From positions 1-25,205 of the forward strand of contig CAJFCJ010000162.1 in NCBI GenBank assembly GCA_904063045.1: DNA of 25,205 nt, in the 5' to 3' direction. Source of the DNA: Dimorphilus gyrociliatus (Eukaryota; Annelida; Polychaeta; Dinophilidae). The notes under the pieces were generated by a model, which was not told the DNA's origin, ran no database searches, and saw only the letters and a program-made list of their open reading frames with translations. Of the stretch, positions 16,640 to 25,205 are shown piece by piece (positions within the stretch are counted from its first letter, which is position 1; every line of letters begins with the position of its first letter). The translations under genes were made by a program, and so were the position numbers.

Positions 16640-16960
16640 CATCCTCTTACTAAAGATAAATGTAAACTAGACAGTTTGACAGTCATGAAGTGGTGATTGG
16701 ACACTAGAGAATAGTCTTCAAGTATATAACTCCTCACTGCTTTACTCCAATTGGCTAACCTCAACCTGGGAGGATCAACTGGAACCATCACCCACTGGGA
16801 TCTTTCTACTTCCTCAACATTGGACACTAGTTTGGTAATTTGGCAATCTACTGTTACCCACTACTTACTCTGCTATTGAACTTTCTTATTGTTACTTGCT
16901 TAAGTATTATTTTCAATAAACCACTTTAATTTAAACACTTTGTTTAAAGGTTCGAGTAGA
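16640..16960 (+). repeat. LTR-like segment with TATA and poly(A) signal
   Basis: TATATAAC at 16723-16730 and AATAAA at 16915-16920, 190 nt apart, as in the promoter and R region of a retrotransposon LTR. No partner LTR or coding region is seen, so a solo LTR is only one reading. Confidence 0.3.
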
Positions 16961-17142
16961 ACCAGTACTGTTATAAGTTGCAAATGCATAAATTGGCAAG
17001 ACCAAAGCAGTACAATATTCACTTCTCCTAATAATGTATCACAGGCAGACCTAGATTCAGTTCTATGTTCCTTCCCATGTACATATATGGCAGCCCAGAG
17101 CCCTGTTCATTACTGCACCATGAAATTCAACTGGATTGATAG

Positions 17143-17251
17143 TAAGGGGTGATTAAACCTCCAGTTTGGACTTGGAATATTTTTGAAAAATTGATATTTA
17201 ACACAGCTACACATACTTTTTTGTTTCTAAGTCCAGCACCTAACACTGTTT
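17143..17251 (-). repeat. Right TIR-like sequence
   Basis: Reverse complement of 15259-15360: AAGGGGTGATTAAACCTCC against the left GAGGTGAAATCACCCCTT, then TTTGGACTT, TATTTTTGAAAAATT, CTAAGTCCAGC and CCTAACACTG. The 1.8 kb between the arms contains the diverged pLTR. Confidence 0.6.
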
Positions 17252-17439
17252 GAACACATTTAGGCAGTTCATAGGTACTGAATACATAAGCTTATAACCA
17301 GGCTCACGAATTCATAAACACAATACACCGAAATTGTTACATTTCATTCATTGATGGAAAGCAATATTGAAAGAGTATTATATAGTACTCTACACGCCTA
17401 AAACTACAACATACACTATTTAAACTTAGTTGTAAAAGT

Positions 17440-17995
17440 ATTTTCCAAGTTAGATGTTAACCCTAATTATTATACACATCATATTTAATGAATATTAATT
17501 ATATCTTCCACTATTCTATTTATATTTGGAGTTTTTAGATTATTGTCACTTTTGAACAGTATTGTATGCACAATACTATATTAGATGATTAAGTTTAATA
17601 CTTTTATCCTACCAGTTCTTTACACAGAAACATATTATCTTACACAAACAATTATTATTAATAATTTGTTATATATTAAAATGGCATCAAGTTGACCTTT
17701 TCCTATTTTTGTGTTTTGGAATCAATCCAACTTCTATTAATAATTGTTACATCTTAGGCAACTTTCTGACCTACTAAAATAGGGAGCAAAAGTTCTCCAA
17801 GATAAAGAAAAAGTAACAAACATGGAAGTATATTTGAATCTTTCCCTTTATCCAAATTGTTACATTTGTTTGTGTGAATATTTGTGATCTGTGAACTGTC
17901 AACTATTGAAAAAGTATATAAACCCTACGAATTCAACAGTAGGTAGTTCAGTTCTCTAACCATTAACTGGTTGTTTAAACTTGCTTGTTTATTTA
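17440..17995 (+). repeat. Promoter-bearing dispersed repeat, copy 1
   Basis: Aligned blocks shared with 20555-21005: AACAGTATTGTA...CACAATACT, TGTTACATCTTA.GCAACT, GTGAACTGTCAAC, GTATATAAACCCTACGAA and AGTTCAGTTCTCTAACCAT. TATATAAA at 17915-17922 and TCAGTT at 17948-17953 form a TATA/initiator pair. It looks like an LTR of an unidentified retroelement. Confidence 0.55.
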
Positions 17996-18964
17996 AATAA
18001 GGTTATGATCATATTTTTATTTCTTATTATTTCTTCTAAAAAGTTTTTTCCTTAAAGTTTAATCTTACATTACAACTCAGTGAAAATTTTTCATTATAGA
18101 GCTGTAAAGTTTTTTTTACCTAAAACAAAAGTTAGCTAATACAATATTAATGTATTGAATAGGTTTTATATGTTACTTTCCTCTTTCTCAAATATATATA
18201 TATAATTGATTTCATTAAACATTGGAGAGATATATAAAGAATACTTTTATCAATTTAACCACAGCAAACCAAATGCTACAATTCAAGATTCCTTTTAAAA
18301 GTATATAAAAATATTCAAAAGAATGATTTCCATCAGAACCAATAGAAAAAGTTTTGGGAAGAAGAGGTGTATAAGAAAAGGATTGAGACAATAAGAAAAA
18401 TAAACATGGTAAACAAGAAAACAAGAAAAAGGAACAGGAGAAACAGAAGGAAAACAAGAAGAGAAACAAACTCACCAAAAGGATGAGCAAGCAGAAAAGG
18501 CAGAGATGAAGAAAGTGTTATTTATTTTAAAGAAATAGATATTAAAAAAAATGATAAAAATATATATTAACCAAGAAATTTGATTCAAACATTTGGTAAA
18601 ATATTATTAAACTGAGAAGAATTGATCACTCTTACAAATAACTTTTGTTTTTGGCTAAAATTCATAAAAAAATATTAATTATAGTAAAGAATGAAAAGTA
18701 ATTATTATAAATTTAATACCAACAGCAAGACAGAATTGTAAAGTTATATTATATTATATATTTACTTTAAATTTCAATTTTGCCTTAAACTTTAATATAT
18801 TTTCTTTATACAATTCATCACATTTCTATTAATATTTTTGGAATAAGAAATATTTATGTATTATGCAGAACATCCCTCTAATTGTTATTATTTTTTCCTG
18901 ACAATAATTTTAGTTCAAATTTGATCAAAATCGGCCCAGTAGTTGCTGATATTAATCATACTGG
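17996..18964. other. AT-rich DNA with a polypurine tract, no gene seen
   Basis: A nearly pure A/G tract at about 18350-18520 produces open frames on both strands (Lys/Arg-rich forward, Leu/Phe-rich reverse), which I read as low complexity rather than genes. A block at 18915-18945 belongs to the repeat family also seen near 15650. Confidence 0.45.
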
Positions 18965-19573
18965 CCTTAAAAAATATTCGTCATCTGAAAACTAACTTTC
19001 TTATTAGTTAGCTTAGAGCTTTGAAACTTGGTATATAGACTAATTTTGGTATGCCGATCTCAAATCTGCTTACAGAATCCAAATATCAGTTACCGTTTTT
19101 GAGCTATTTACAATTAAAGTGTTTTACAGGCTATTTTAAATGTACTTTCCATTCTGGTAGGTAGAAAATTTTTCTACATAAACACTCTGTTGGAATTGTT
19201 TCTAATTTCCTTATAATAGCAAACTGTAAAACACCTTAACTTCTAATAGTAACTGATATTTGGATTCTGTAAGCAGATTTGAGATTGGCAAACCAAAAAT
19301 AGTCAATATACCAAGTTTCAAAGCTCTAAGTTAAGTAATAACAAAGTTAGATTTCAGATGACAAATGTTTTTTGTAGGTCTATATACAAAGTATCAATTA
19401 AAATATAAAGTTGCCATAACTTTTGAGCTAAAAGAGATATTTGGATTCTGTAAAAGGATTTATAATAGGCCCACTAATATTAATCTATGTACCAACTTTG
19501 AAAGCTTTATGATTATTAATAAGAGAGTTAGTTTAACCCTGACGAATATTTCATAAAGCTCACAAATAAAGAA
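18965..19573 (-). repeat. Palindromic repeat cluster including the right inverted-repeat arm
   Basis: The minus strand of 19129-19573 matches 11772-12209. In addition 18978-19130 (plus) is a reverse-complement match to 19223-19375, giving a local palindrome centred near 19176. Units carry ACAGAATCCAAATATC, GAGCTTTGAAACTTGGTATA and related words; weaker units continue to about 19870. Confidence 0.8.
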
Positions 19574-19877
19574 TAATGAATAAAACTTGACAGCGCCATA
19601 TCTTTTGAACCATAAAAGATAATTGAGTTCTGTAAAAAAATTTGATATAGGCGTAATAATATCAATCTATGTACAGAATTTGAAAGCTTTAACTTAATTA
19701 ATAACAGAATAAAATTTGTGACGAAAATATGATTATAGGCTGACATTTAATGTACTGTTCAAAAGTAACTTATATAAAAAAATAAATTATTTAATGATTA
19801 CATAAAAGAGATGCACTAAACTTCAAGGCAACGTAGTCCTCAAAAACTATAAGAGATAACAAAATTCTGTAAAAAAG

Positions 19878-19903
19878 ATTAACCTAACCCTAACCCTAAC
19901 CCT
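19878..19903 (+). repeat. Interstitial telomeric tract
   Basis: AACCTAACCC and further CCTAACCC units over about 26 nt, in the same orientation as the chromosome-end array. It directly precedes a coding relic in an open frame. Confidence 0.85.
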
Positions 19904-20233
19904 GAATACATACAGGATACTTTGACTAAGCATAGAGAGCATATTAACTTTGCAAATGATTTAGGAATTGATGCAGCCTTGTCACCAACACAACATCTAT
20001 TTTCTTCATGGATAAGAAAACCTTTCAAAATACTAATAGACACACTTCTGCCAATTATACTCTTGATTGGAATGGATTCTTCATCTACTTTATTTGAAGA
20101 AAAAACTGAAAAAGAGTTCAATTTACCAGACTGTCTAAACTACTGACAAAAACAAAAAAGATTACCTTCAGCTCCAACAGCTGAATCAGAAGAAATAGAA
20201 CTGCAAAATTATCCTATGTCAGAAAAAGTGTGA
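19904..20233 (+). pseudogene. Coding relic with in-frame TGA, unknown protein
   Basis: A frame is open from the telomeric tract (EYIQDTLTKHREHINF...) through a hydrophobic segment (ILIDTLLPIILLIGM, possible membrane helix) to a TGA at 20144-20146. The same frame then continues (QKQKRLPSAPTAESEEIELQ...) to a second TGA at 20231. There is no ATG near the start. It reads like a 5'-truncated piece of a membrane protein gene or transposon gene; I do not recognise the family. Confidence 0.4.
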
Positions 20234-20554
20234 TAACATAATTGTCACAAGTCCTAGACCTTTCGTGGAAGCAAGGCTTAAAGGAGTGGATGTTTGTACA
20301 CATACATCGTCAGCTATATTCTACAATAGAGAAGTAGTATTGAACCAGTATGTACTATGCAGATAGCACTGATAAAGATAAGCAGTAGTGACCTAGTTTC
20401 GCATAGGGCAGTGCATACACATTATGCAGTAATAAAACCTATTGAATTATATAAAGAATATTTGCTATTTGCAACCTAGCATTAATATTACAATTTATTA
20501 ATCCATAAATTTATGATTTCGAACTAAAACTAGTTCAATTAATTATCAATTATG
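20234..20554. other. AT-rich DNA, no gene seen
   Basis: No coding, RNA or repeat signal that I can support. Confidence 0.4.
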
Positions 20555-21005
20555 CTTAAATTCTAAGTTAGATGTAATCACTATTCAACAGTATTGTAAC
20601 ACAATACTGTTCTTTTTAACATGCATAATCAGATATACTTCCTCCTTATATGCTGATGCTAAATTTACTAACTCAATCAATTGAATATCATTATTAAGTA
20701 GAATATAAAAACGGTCAAATATACAATCTACATGTTTCTTGATTGTTGACTTGTCCTACTAAAATTGTTACATCTTATGCAACTCTCCAACCTTGAAATT
20801 CAACTATATTTAGAAGAGGAAAACAATAAAAACATGACCATATTTAGAACTTTTCTTTGTCTTCAAATGTTACTTTTGTTTTGTAACATTGAAATTTGTG
20901 AACTATCAACCCTTAAAAGAGTATATAAACCCTACGAAATTAACAGTTGATAGTTCAGTTTTCTAACCATCAGCTAGTTGTTTAAACTAGCTTGTTTAGA
21001 ACTAG
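20555..21005 (+). repeat. Promoter-bearing dispersed repeat, copy 2
   Basis: Diverged copy of 17440-17995 in the same orientation, with TATATAAA at 20922-20929 and TTCAGTT at 20954-20960. It ends a few bases before the 3' end of the minus-strand PLE copy. Confidence 0.55.
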
Positions 21006-21020
21006 AAGCTCATTTTACTC

Positions 21021-21414
21021 AGGGTTAGGGTTTGGTAAGGGTTATGGGTTAGGCCACTCACACAACTCTGGTAATGTTTTTGGGAACTGGTTAGCTAGTG
21101 TTCCAGTGTAATACCTAACTTTTACTCAATGTTAGGTAGGGGTTCTCCTTGGTCAGGATTATAGATCTGGGCTCCCAGTCTTAGTCAGGTTTTGGGAACT
21201 GGTTAGTTGGTGTTCAAGGGTTCTACCAATTTTCCAATAGGTAGGAGTTCTCTATGTCTGAGCTCCTTGGTGCTTCAGTGCTCTGTCAAACTCTTAGTCT
21301 TATTCAATAACAATTAAATTTTTCTTTTTCATCAACTTTTTATTTTAAACTTTAAAACATATTACAACAATATTTCGCCTCTACTTGAGGCTTCATCAGG
21401 TTGTAAGTTAAACT
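21021..21414 (-). repeat. 3' pLTR of the decayed PLE copy
   Basis: Matches 5772-6176 in reverse complement, with the promoter motif conserved just outside it (TATAAATA near 21430-21437) and a shorter telomere-like tail. Confidence 0.88.
21362..21406 (-). ncRNA. Hammerhead ribozyme, minus-strand copy
   Basis: Exact reverse complement of the 45-nt ribozyme at 5780-5824. Its core and stems are unchanged although the nearby ORFs have decayed. Confidence 0.85.
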
Positions 21415-21509
21415 GAACACAAACATAAGTATTTATACCATCACCACAAAAAAAATTTATATATAAAAACATGAAAACAAGATGTGCCCTTGCACTAGCG
21501 CCACCTAAC

Positions 21510-21981
21510 TACATTTTTCTTTGTTTCTTTGAAGGTACTACTTCAAATTCATCACCTGATCTTTTGATTAGGAGTCTTTGTTGTATTCCAATATTGCTAT
21601 TCTCTTTTGGATGCTTTCATATTGATACTCACCATCTTCCATATCATCATAGTTGTCATCATCTTCTTCCTCCTCAGTCTGTTCCTTGTAGGGACCATTT
21701 CTTTGTCTGACTAAGTTGTAAGAACTGTTGAAGCTCACTTGAGCTCTTGGAGCTCTATTGAGTTCTTGAGCTCTACTGAGCTCTTGAGCTCTTGGAGCTC
21801 TACTGAGTTCTTGGAGCTCTACTGAGCTCTTCAAGGTCTCCTTGGTATTGGAGCTCAACTGAGCTACTGTAGCTCCTTGGAGCTCTTGGACCTTATTGTA
21901 GCTAACTGTAGCTTTTGGAGTTCTTGTAGCTTGTAGAGCTTGTTGTAGCTGCTGAAATTCATTACAGTTCTTGGAGTTCAC
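21510..21981 (-). pseudogene. ORF3 remnant with internal deletion, fused to the linker
   Basis: The endonuclease-like domain and coiled coil (equivalent to about 4366-5471) are deleted. The GAGCTC linker joins directly to the acidic tail, and one continuous 137-codon frame (21568-21981) runs through both (NEFQQLQQAL..., EEEEDDDNYDDMEDGEYQYE). A one-base deletion then changes the frame before the original C-terminus. Confidence 0.75.
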
Positions 21982-24195
21982 TTTGGCTTTTCTGGAGTAG
22001 AATTTTTTCTATGTGTTTTTCCATCATCTCATCAACCTTCTTATTGATAAGCCAGTGTCTGTAGTAGTTGGATCCTAAAGGCAGTTATTGACTTATACAT
22101 TTGGAAGTGAGAGCTGTTAGGGCTAGCTGGTGGATTGTTCTCTTGACTTTCTCAGCTATTAGTTGGCTCCATTTGTTGTGTATGAGGAGTGGTACCATTT
22201 CCTGGTGGTAAAACCTTCATGTTTATTAAGACCATGGGAACAGTGTATCCAAATGGTTGATGATTTCAGTTTCTTTTCTCATTAACCAAACTATTACTGA
22301 GCTCTCTGTAGTTCCTTAGGAGCTACAGCAGCTATGTAGATCTTGAACTTCTTGATATCATGTGTTGCCATATGGTTATATAGGGTCTATCTATCTTGTT
22401 TTTGAAGCCCAAATTAGGGTACCCCATCTACACTTGATAGTATCTGTAGTCATACCCACATATGCTAACCCACACATAGAGCATTGTAGGATATAGACAC
22501 AACCCTTGTGTTACAGTTAATGCTTTGGGTTAAGCTCCAAGAGTTGACCGGTATAGGTCAAATACCTCATCTCTGGAGTCCAGTCTGAGCAAGTATCACA
22601 TCTAGTGTTACAACATTTATTGACTTTATACCTCAGTGCCTTTTTTTCTTCAGCTCTGGTGTTGAATTTTTTAATGGTGTCCCTCCCCATTCTCCAGTGT
22701 AGCCATTGACTTTATTGATTCTAATGAGATCTTTGAACTGTGAGATAGCCATTTTGGATCTTTGCAGTTTCTCATATATCTAGTTAGCTGGCTCATTAGG
22801 ATACCTCTGAATGTGTGTGGTGGATGATTGGATTTGGTGTGTAGCAGTATTCTGAGTCAGTAGCCTTAAAATGGGTTTCCCAGGAAAGAGAGTTCCCTAG
22901 TATATGTAGTCCAAGTCCAGAAAAGTACTTGATTTAGGTTCGGACCAAGTGAGCTTGATATCGGATTTCTTTGTTTAGTCTTGTCTTGAACTCCATGATG
23001 TCCCTGTCTGTTTAGTGACCAAAATGATATCATCAATGTACCTGCCATAGTACTCAATGTCCTCTGTAAAATCTGTGACCAATTCTGTTCCCAGGTGTGT
23101 AACACTATGTTTGCATATCTGGACTAAATGGAGCTCCCATAGCTGTGCCCTTTATTTGCAGGAACCTGTGTTCCCAAAGGTGAAATCATGTTGTTGAGAC
23201 AAATCCAAAGGAGTTCCAAGATTAGTTCATCAGGTCTACCTTCATGTAGGGGTTAACATGAACTCTTTAACAGTTTATGCCCCATTGAGGTTAATGCTTG
23301 GTATAGAGCTTCTACATCTGCTGTGAAGATCCCTCTGTTTTGCCAATTATGTATCATAGATAGTTTGCCAATGCAATGTTGGGTGTTTTTAACATAGCTA
23401 GTGTACTTTTTGCCATTTTGACCAGATAGTGATCAACAAATTTAGATATTTTATATAGATCAGAGCCTACATAGCTCACCACTGGTCTCCCCTTGGGATC
23501 CTATATGGTACTCTCCATTGGAGCTGTGTTTATGAATTTTAGGTAGGAGGTAAAACTTTCTATCTCCTGGGCTATTCTGTGGAGCCATCAGAGTTGCTGT
23601 AGATTTGGTAATAATTTTCATTGTAACCAATTCATTAAGGATTTCATTTAACCGGGTCCATTGGGTAGAGCTTATTTTATTGCTGACCTGTTTGTAGGTT
23701 GTTCTGTCACAGAGCTGTGTCATGGCTTCAAAGACATAGTCCTCTTTGTCCATTAAGACAATCCTTCTTCCTTTATCAGCTGGTTTAATGATAATGTTAG
23801 GATGATTGTTGAGGAAGTTTTTCATTAGGCCTTGATTTTCAAAACCCTTCTGGGCTCTATTAATTTTTTCAGAGCCCTTTATAATGTCATATATCCTGTC
23901 TGTGATATGGTTAATTTCTGGAATATGACTAGAGGCATGTAATTTAACTCCCTCATTAGTTCAGGTAGAGATGGTGCTTGTATGTCAAGAAGTTTTTTCT
24001 TTAGGATTATTTCGAAATCTTGGTGTACCATTTTTCTCAATGATCTTTAGCCATTTTAATGTATAATCCAAGATCCCTGTGAAGTGCAAGTTTATAAATT
24101 TATTTGGGCCCAAGTCCAGCAAAGCCTAGACCTTGTGCCATAGTGTTCAGGCAAGAACTCTTGATGTTAGAGTTCCTACATAGGTTAAAAACCAT
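21962..24195 (-). pseudogene. ORF2 pseudogene (RT plus GIY-YIG)
   Basis: Equivalent to 1837-4113 but about 43 nt shorter, with several frameshifts. The piece at 23460-23825 still reads in frame over KPADKG to LLPKIHK, and the YIDD region is recognisable near 23025-23055, but no single frame spans the gene. Confidence 0.85.
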
Positions 24196-24264
24196 ACTTG
24201 GTTCTGTTTTATTGATAAAAACATGTTTAAAAACATTATAATTTATGCTGTTGTGCTTGAAGAG

Positions 24265-25031
24265 TTAGGAGTTTCCCTGGTCCATAGTCTCCTCATCAGC
24301 ACTCATTTTCTCTGTAATTCCTTTAAATAAGACAGTCATGATTGCCAATTCCTTTCTTAGTTCTGAGATTTCATCCTTAGATTCTTGTAAGGTTCTTTGT
24401 GTCTGGTTTTGTCTGCTGGTTTCTTGGATCTCTGTATGGTAGGAGCTCTTTGAAATTTTCATGGAGCTCTCTATTGAAAGAGTCATCTAAGGAGCTTTTA
24501 GATTTTTGGTAACCAAGTATACACTTTCTTTAAGTTGGCCCAATTAATCTTTTTGCCATATTTTTGTATCGATCTGTTTTGGCTACTTCAATAGCTTTCT
24601 TAACCTCTGATTGATTGTAATTTTGCTGATCATTTTTTATCTTGTCCCTCATTTTAGAGAGCCTCTCATTGAGCTCCTCCAGCACCACTCATTTGTTTCT
24701 CTAGCACAAGTATTGGCTATTTCATGTAGTTGGTTGAGTCTTTCCCCAGATGGACCTCCTGTGATTCTAATTGAGTCCATCATATCCATGGCCTTTTTGG
24801 TCCAAGGTTATATTCCTTAAGTCTCTCAATCTGGTGAATAGAACTGTAAGTTTTACTCATAGCTCTAGTCAGGCTTTTTCCTTGTCACTTAGAGAACCTT
24901 TAAAACCATTTGCATCAGGTGCAGTCTGCTCTTTGTGACTTGTACCCATCTGGGTTTGTCTGGAGCTCTGGAGTAGGGTCTTTCTTCCTTTTTTTTTGTT
25001 CTTCTAGGAGCTTGGTTTTGTTTAGGTCCAT
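24265..25031 (-). pseudogene. ORF1 pseudogene
   Basis: Equivalent to 983-1765. A one-base deletion directly after the start codon (ATGGACCTAAAC against ATGGACCCTAAAC) changes the frame, and further indels follow. The last 40 residues remain readable (DEISELRKELAIMTVLFKGI). Confidence 0.85.
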
Positions 25032-25052
25032 TGCCAAAGTCTGTACTGGGTA

Positions 25053-25205
25053 GGTTTAGGTTTGGTAAGGGTTATGGGTTAGGCCACTCACACAACTCTG
25101 GTAATGTTTTTGGGAACTGGTTAGCTAGTGTTCCAGTGTAATACCTAACTTTTACTCAATGTTAGGTAGGGTTCTCCTTGGTCAGGATTATAGATCTGGG
25201 CTCCG
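25053..25205 (-). repeat. 5' pLTR of the decayed copy, cut by the window edge
   Basis: Matches the 3' half of the pLTR including the telomere-like tail (25053-25087) and the ACCTAAC/GTTAGGT hairpin. The hammerhead half would lie beyond the window. Confidence 0.8.

Larger units (their letters stand above)
21021..25205 (-). mobile_element. Decayed copy of the telomeric PLE, minus strand
   Basis: Reads from the window's right edge leftwards as pLTR, ORF1, ORF2, GAGCTC linker, ORF3 tail, TATA promoter, pLTR. It is closely similar to 627-6176 but carries small indels, an ORF3 deletion of about 1.1 kb and substitutions. The 3' end (21021) terminates in AACCCTAACCCT next to non-telomeric DNA. Orientation is opposite to the telomeric copy: its 3' end faces this telomere, so it is not a simple end addition to the present chromosome end. 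Confidence 0.92.

Noticed and set aside
16528-16827. 99-codon minus-strand frame
   Set aside because: Its C-terminal part is a translation of the 36-bp tandem repeat and the rest shows no features.
18215-18490. Hydrophobic 91-residue minus-strand protein
   Set aside because: It is the complement of a polypurine tract and reads as low-complexity Leu/Phe/Ser.

Overview
The window is a chromosome end from an invertebrate animal. It opens with a C-strand telomere (a mixture of CCCTAA and CCTAA units), so base 1 lies at or near the physical left end. Introns are short (39 to 80 nt where I can define them), the DNA is AT-rich, and the recognisable host genes (ITIH C-terminal-type secreted proteins, a small secreted Cys-peptide precursor) are metazoan. 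I cannot name the phylum; a small-intron protostome fits best, as inference only. A 712-nt run of N marks an assembly gap.

Region 1 (1-6835) is a stack of telomeric Penelope-like retroelements (PLEs). Next to the telomere sits an apparently intact PLE (627-6176) with three ORFs: a basic, coiled-coil ORF1; ORF2, a PLE reverse transcriptase fused to a GIY-YIG endonuclease; and ORF3, a Cys-rich, coiled-coil, acidic protein. The N-terminus of ORF3 keeps the exact cysteine spacing of the ORF2 endonuclease but has lost its catalytic residues. The element carries ~400-bp pseudo-LTRs (pLTRs), each with a minimal-stem-III hammerhead ribozyme, hairpins, and an encoded C-strand telomere-like 3' tail. 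The 5' end faces the telomere, as expected if the chromosome 3' overhang primes reverse transcription. Inward lie a second, tandem pLTR (405-bp period) and the remnant of a diverged relative, each ending in telomere-like sequence.

Region 2 (6836-11059) is subtelomeric host DNA. It holds a minus-strand multi-exon secreted gene with an ITIH C-terminal-type domain and one apparent frameshift, plus a plus-strand paralogue broken by several frameshifts. The 11060-11771 gap follows.

Region 3 (11772-21020) is repeat-rich and gene-poor. It has an inverted repeat with arms about 7 kb apart, a short gene for a secreted four-cysteine peptide (13102-13406, 53-nt intron), a chimeric fragment of a PLE ORF3 (13977-14375), a second diverged pLTR with a compensated hammerhead variant (15899-16184), an inverted pair of TIR-like sequences, LTR-like promoter repeats and an interstitial telomeric tract beside a coding relic.

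Region 4 (21021-25205) is a decayed copy of the region 1 PLE on the minus strand. Its three ORFs carry frameshifts or an internal deletion, and its 5' pLTR runs off the window.

Proposed working model (inference): a promoter in the 3' part of one element starts transcription at the pLTR boundary of the next, as in Drosophila HeT-A arrays. Hammerheads process the RNA, the telomere-like tail pairs with the G-rich overhang, ORF2 copies the RNA onto the chromosome end, and telomerase re-caps it.
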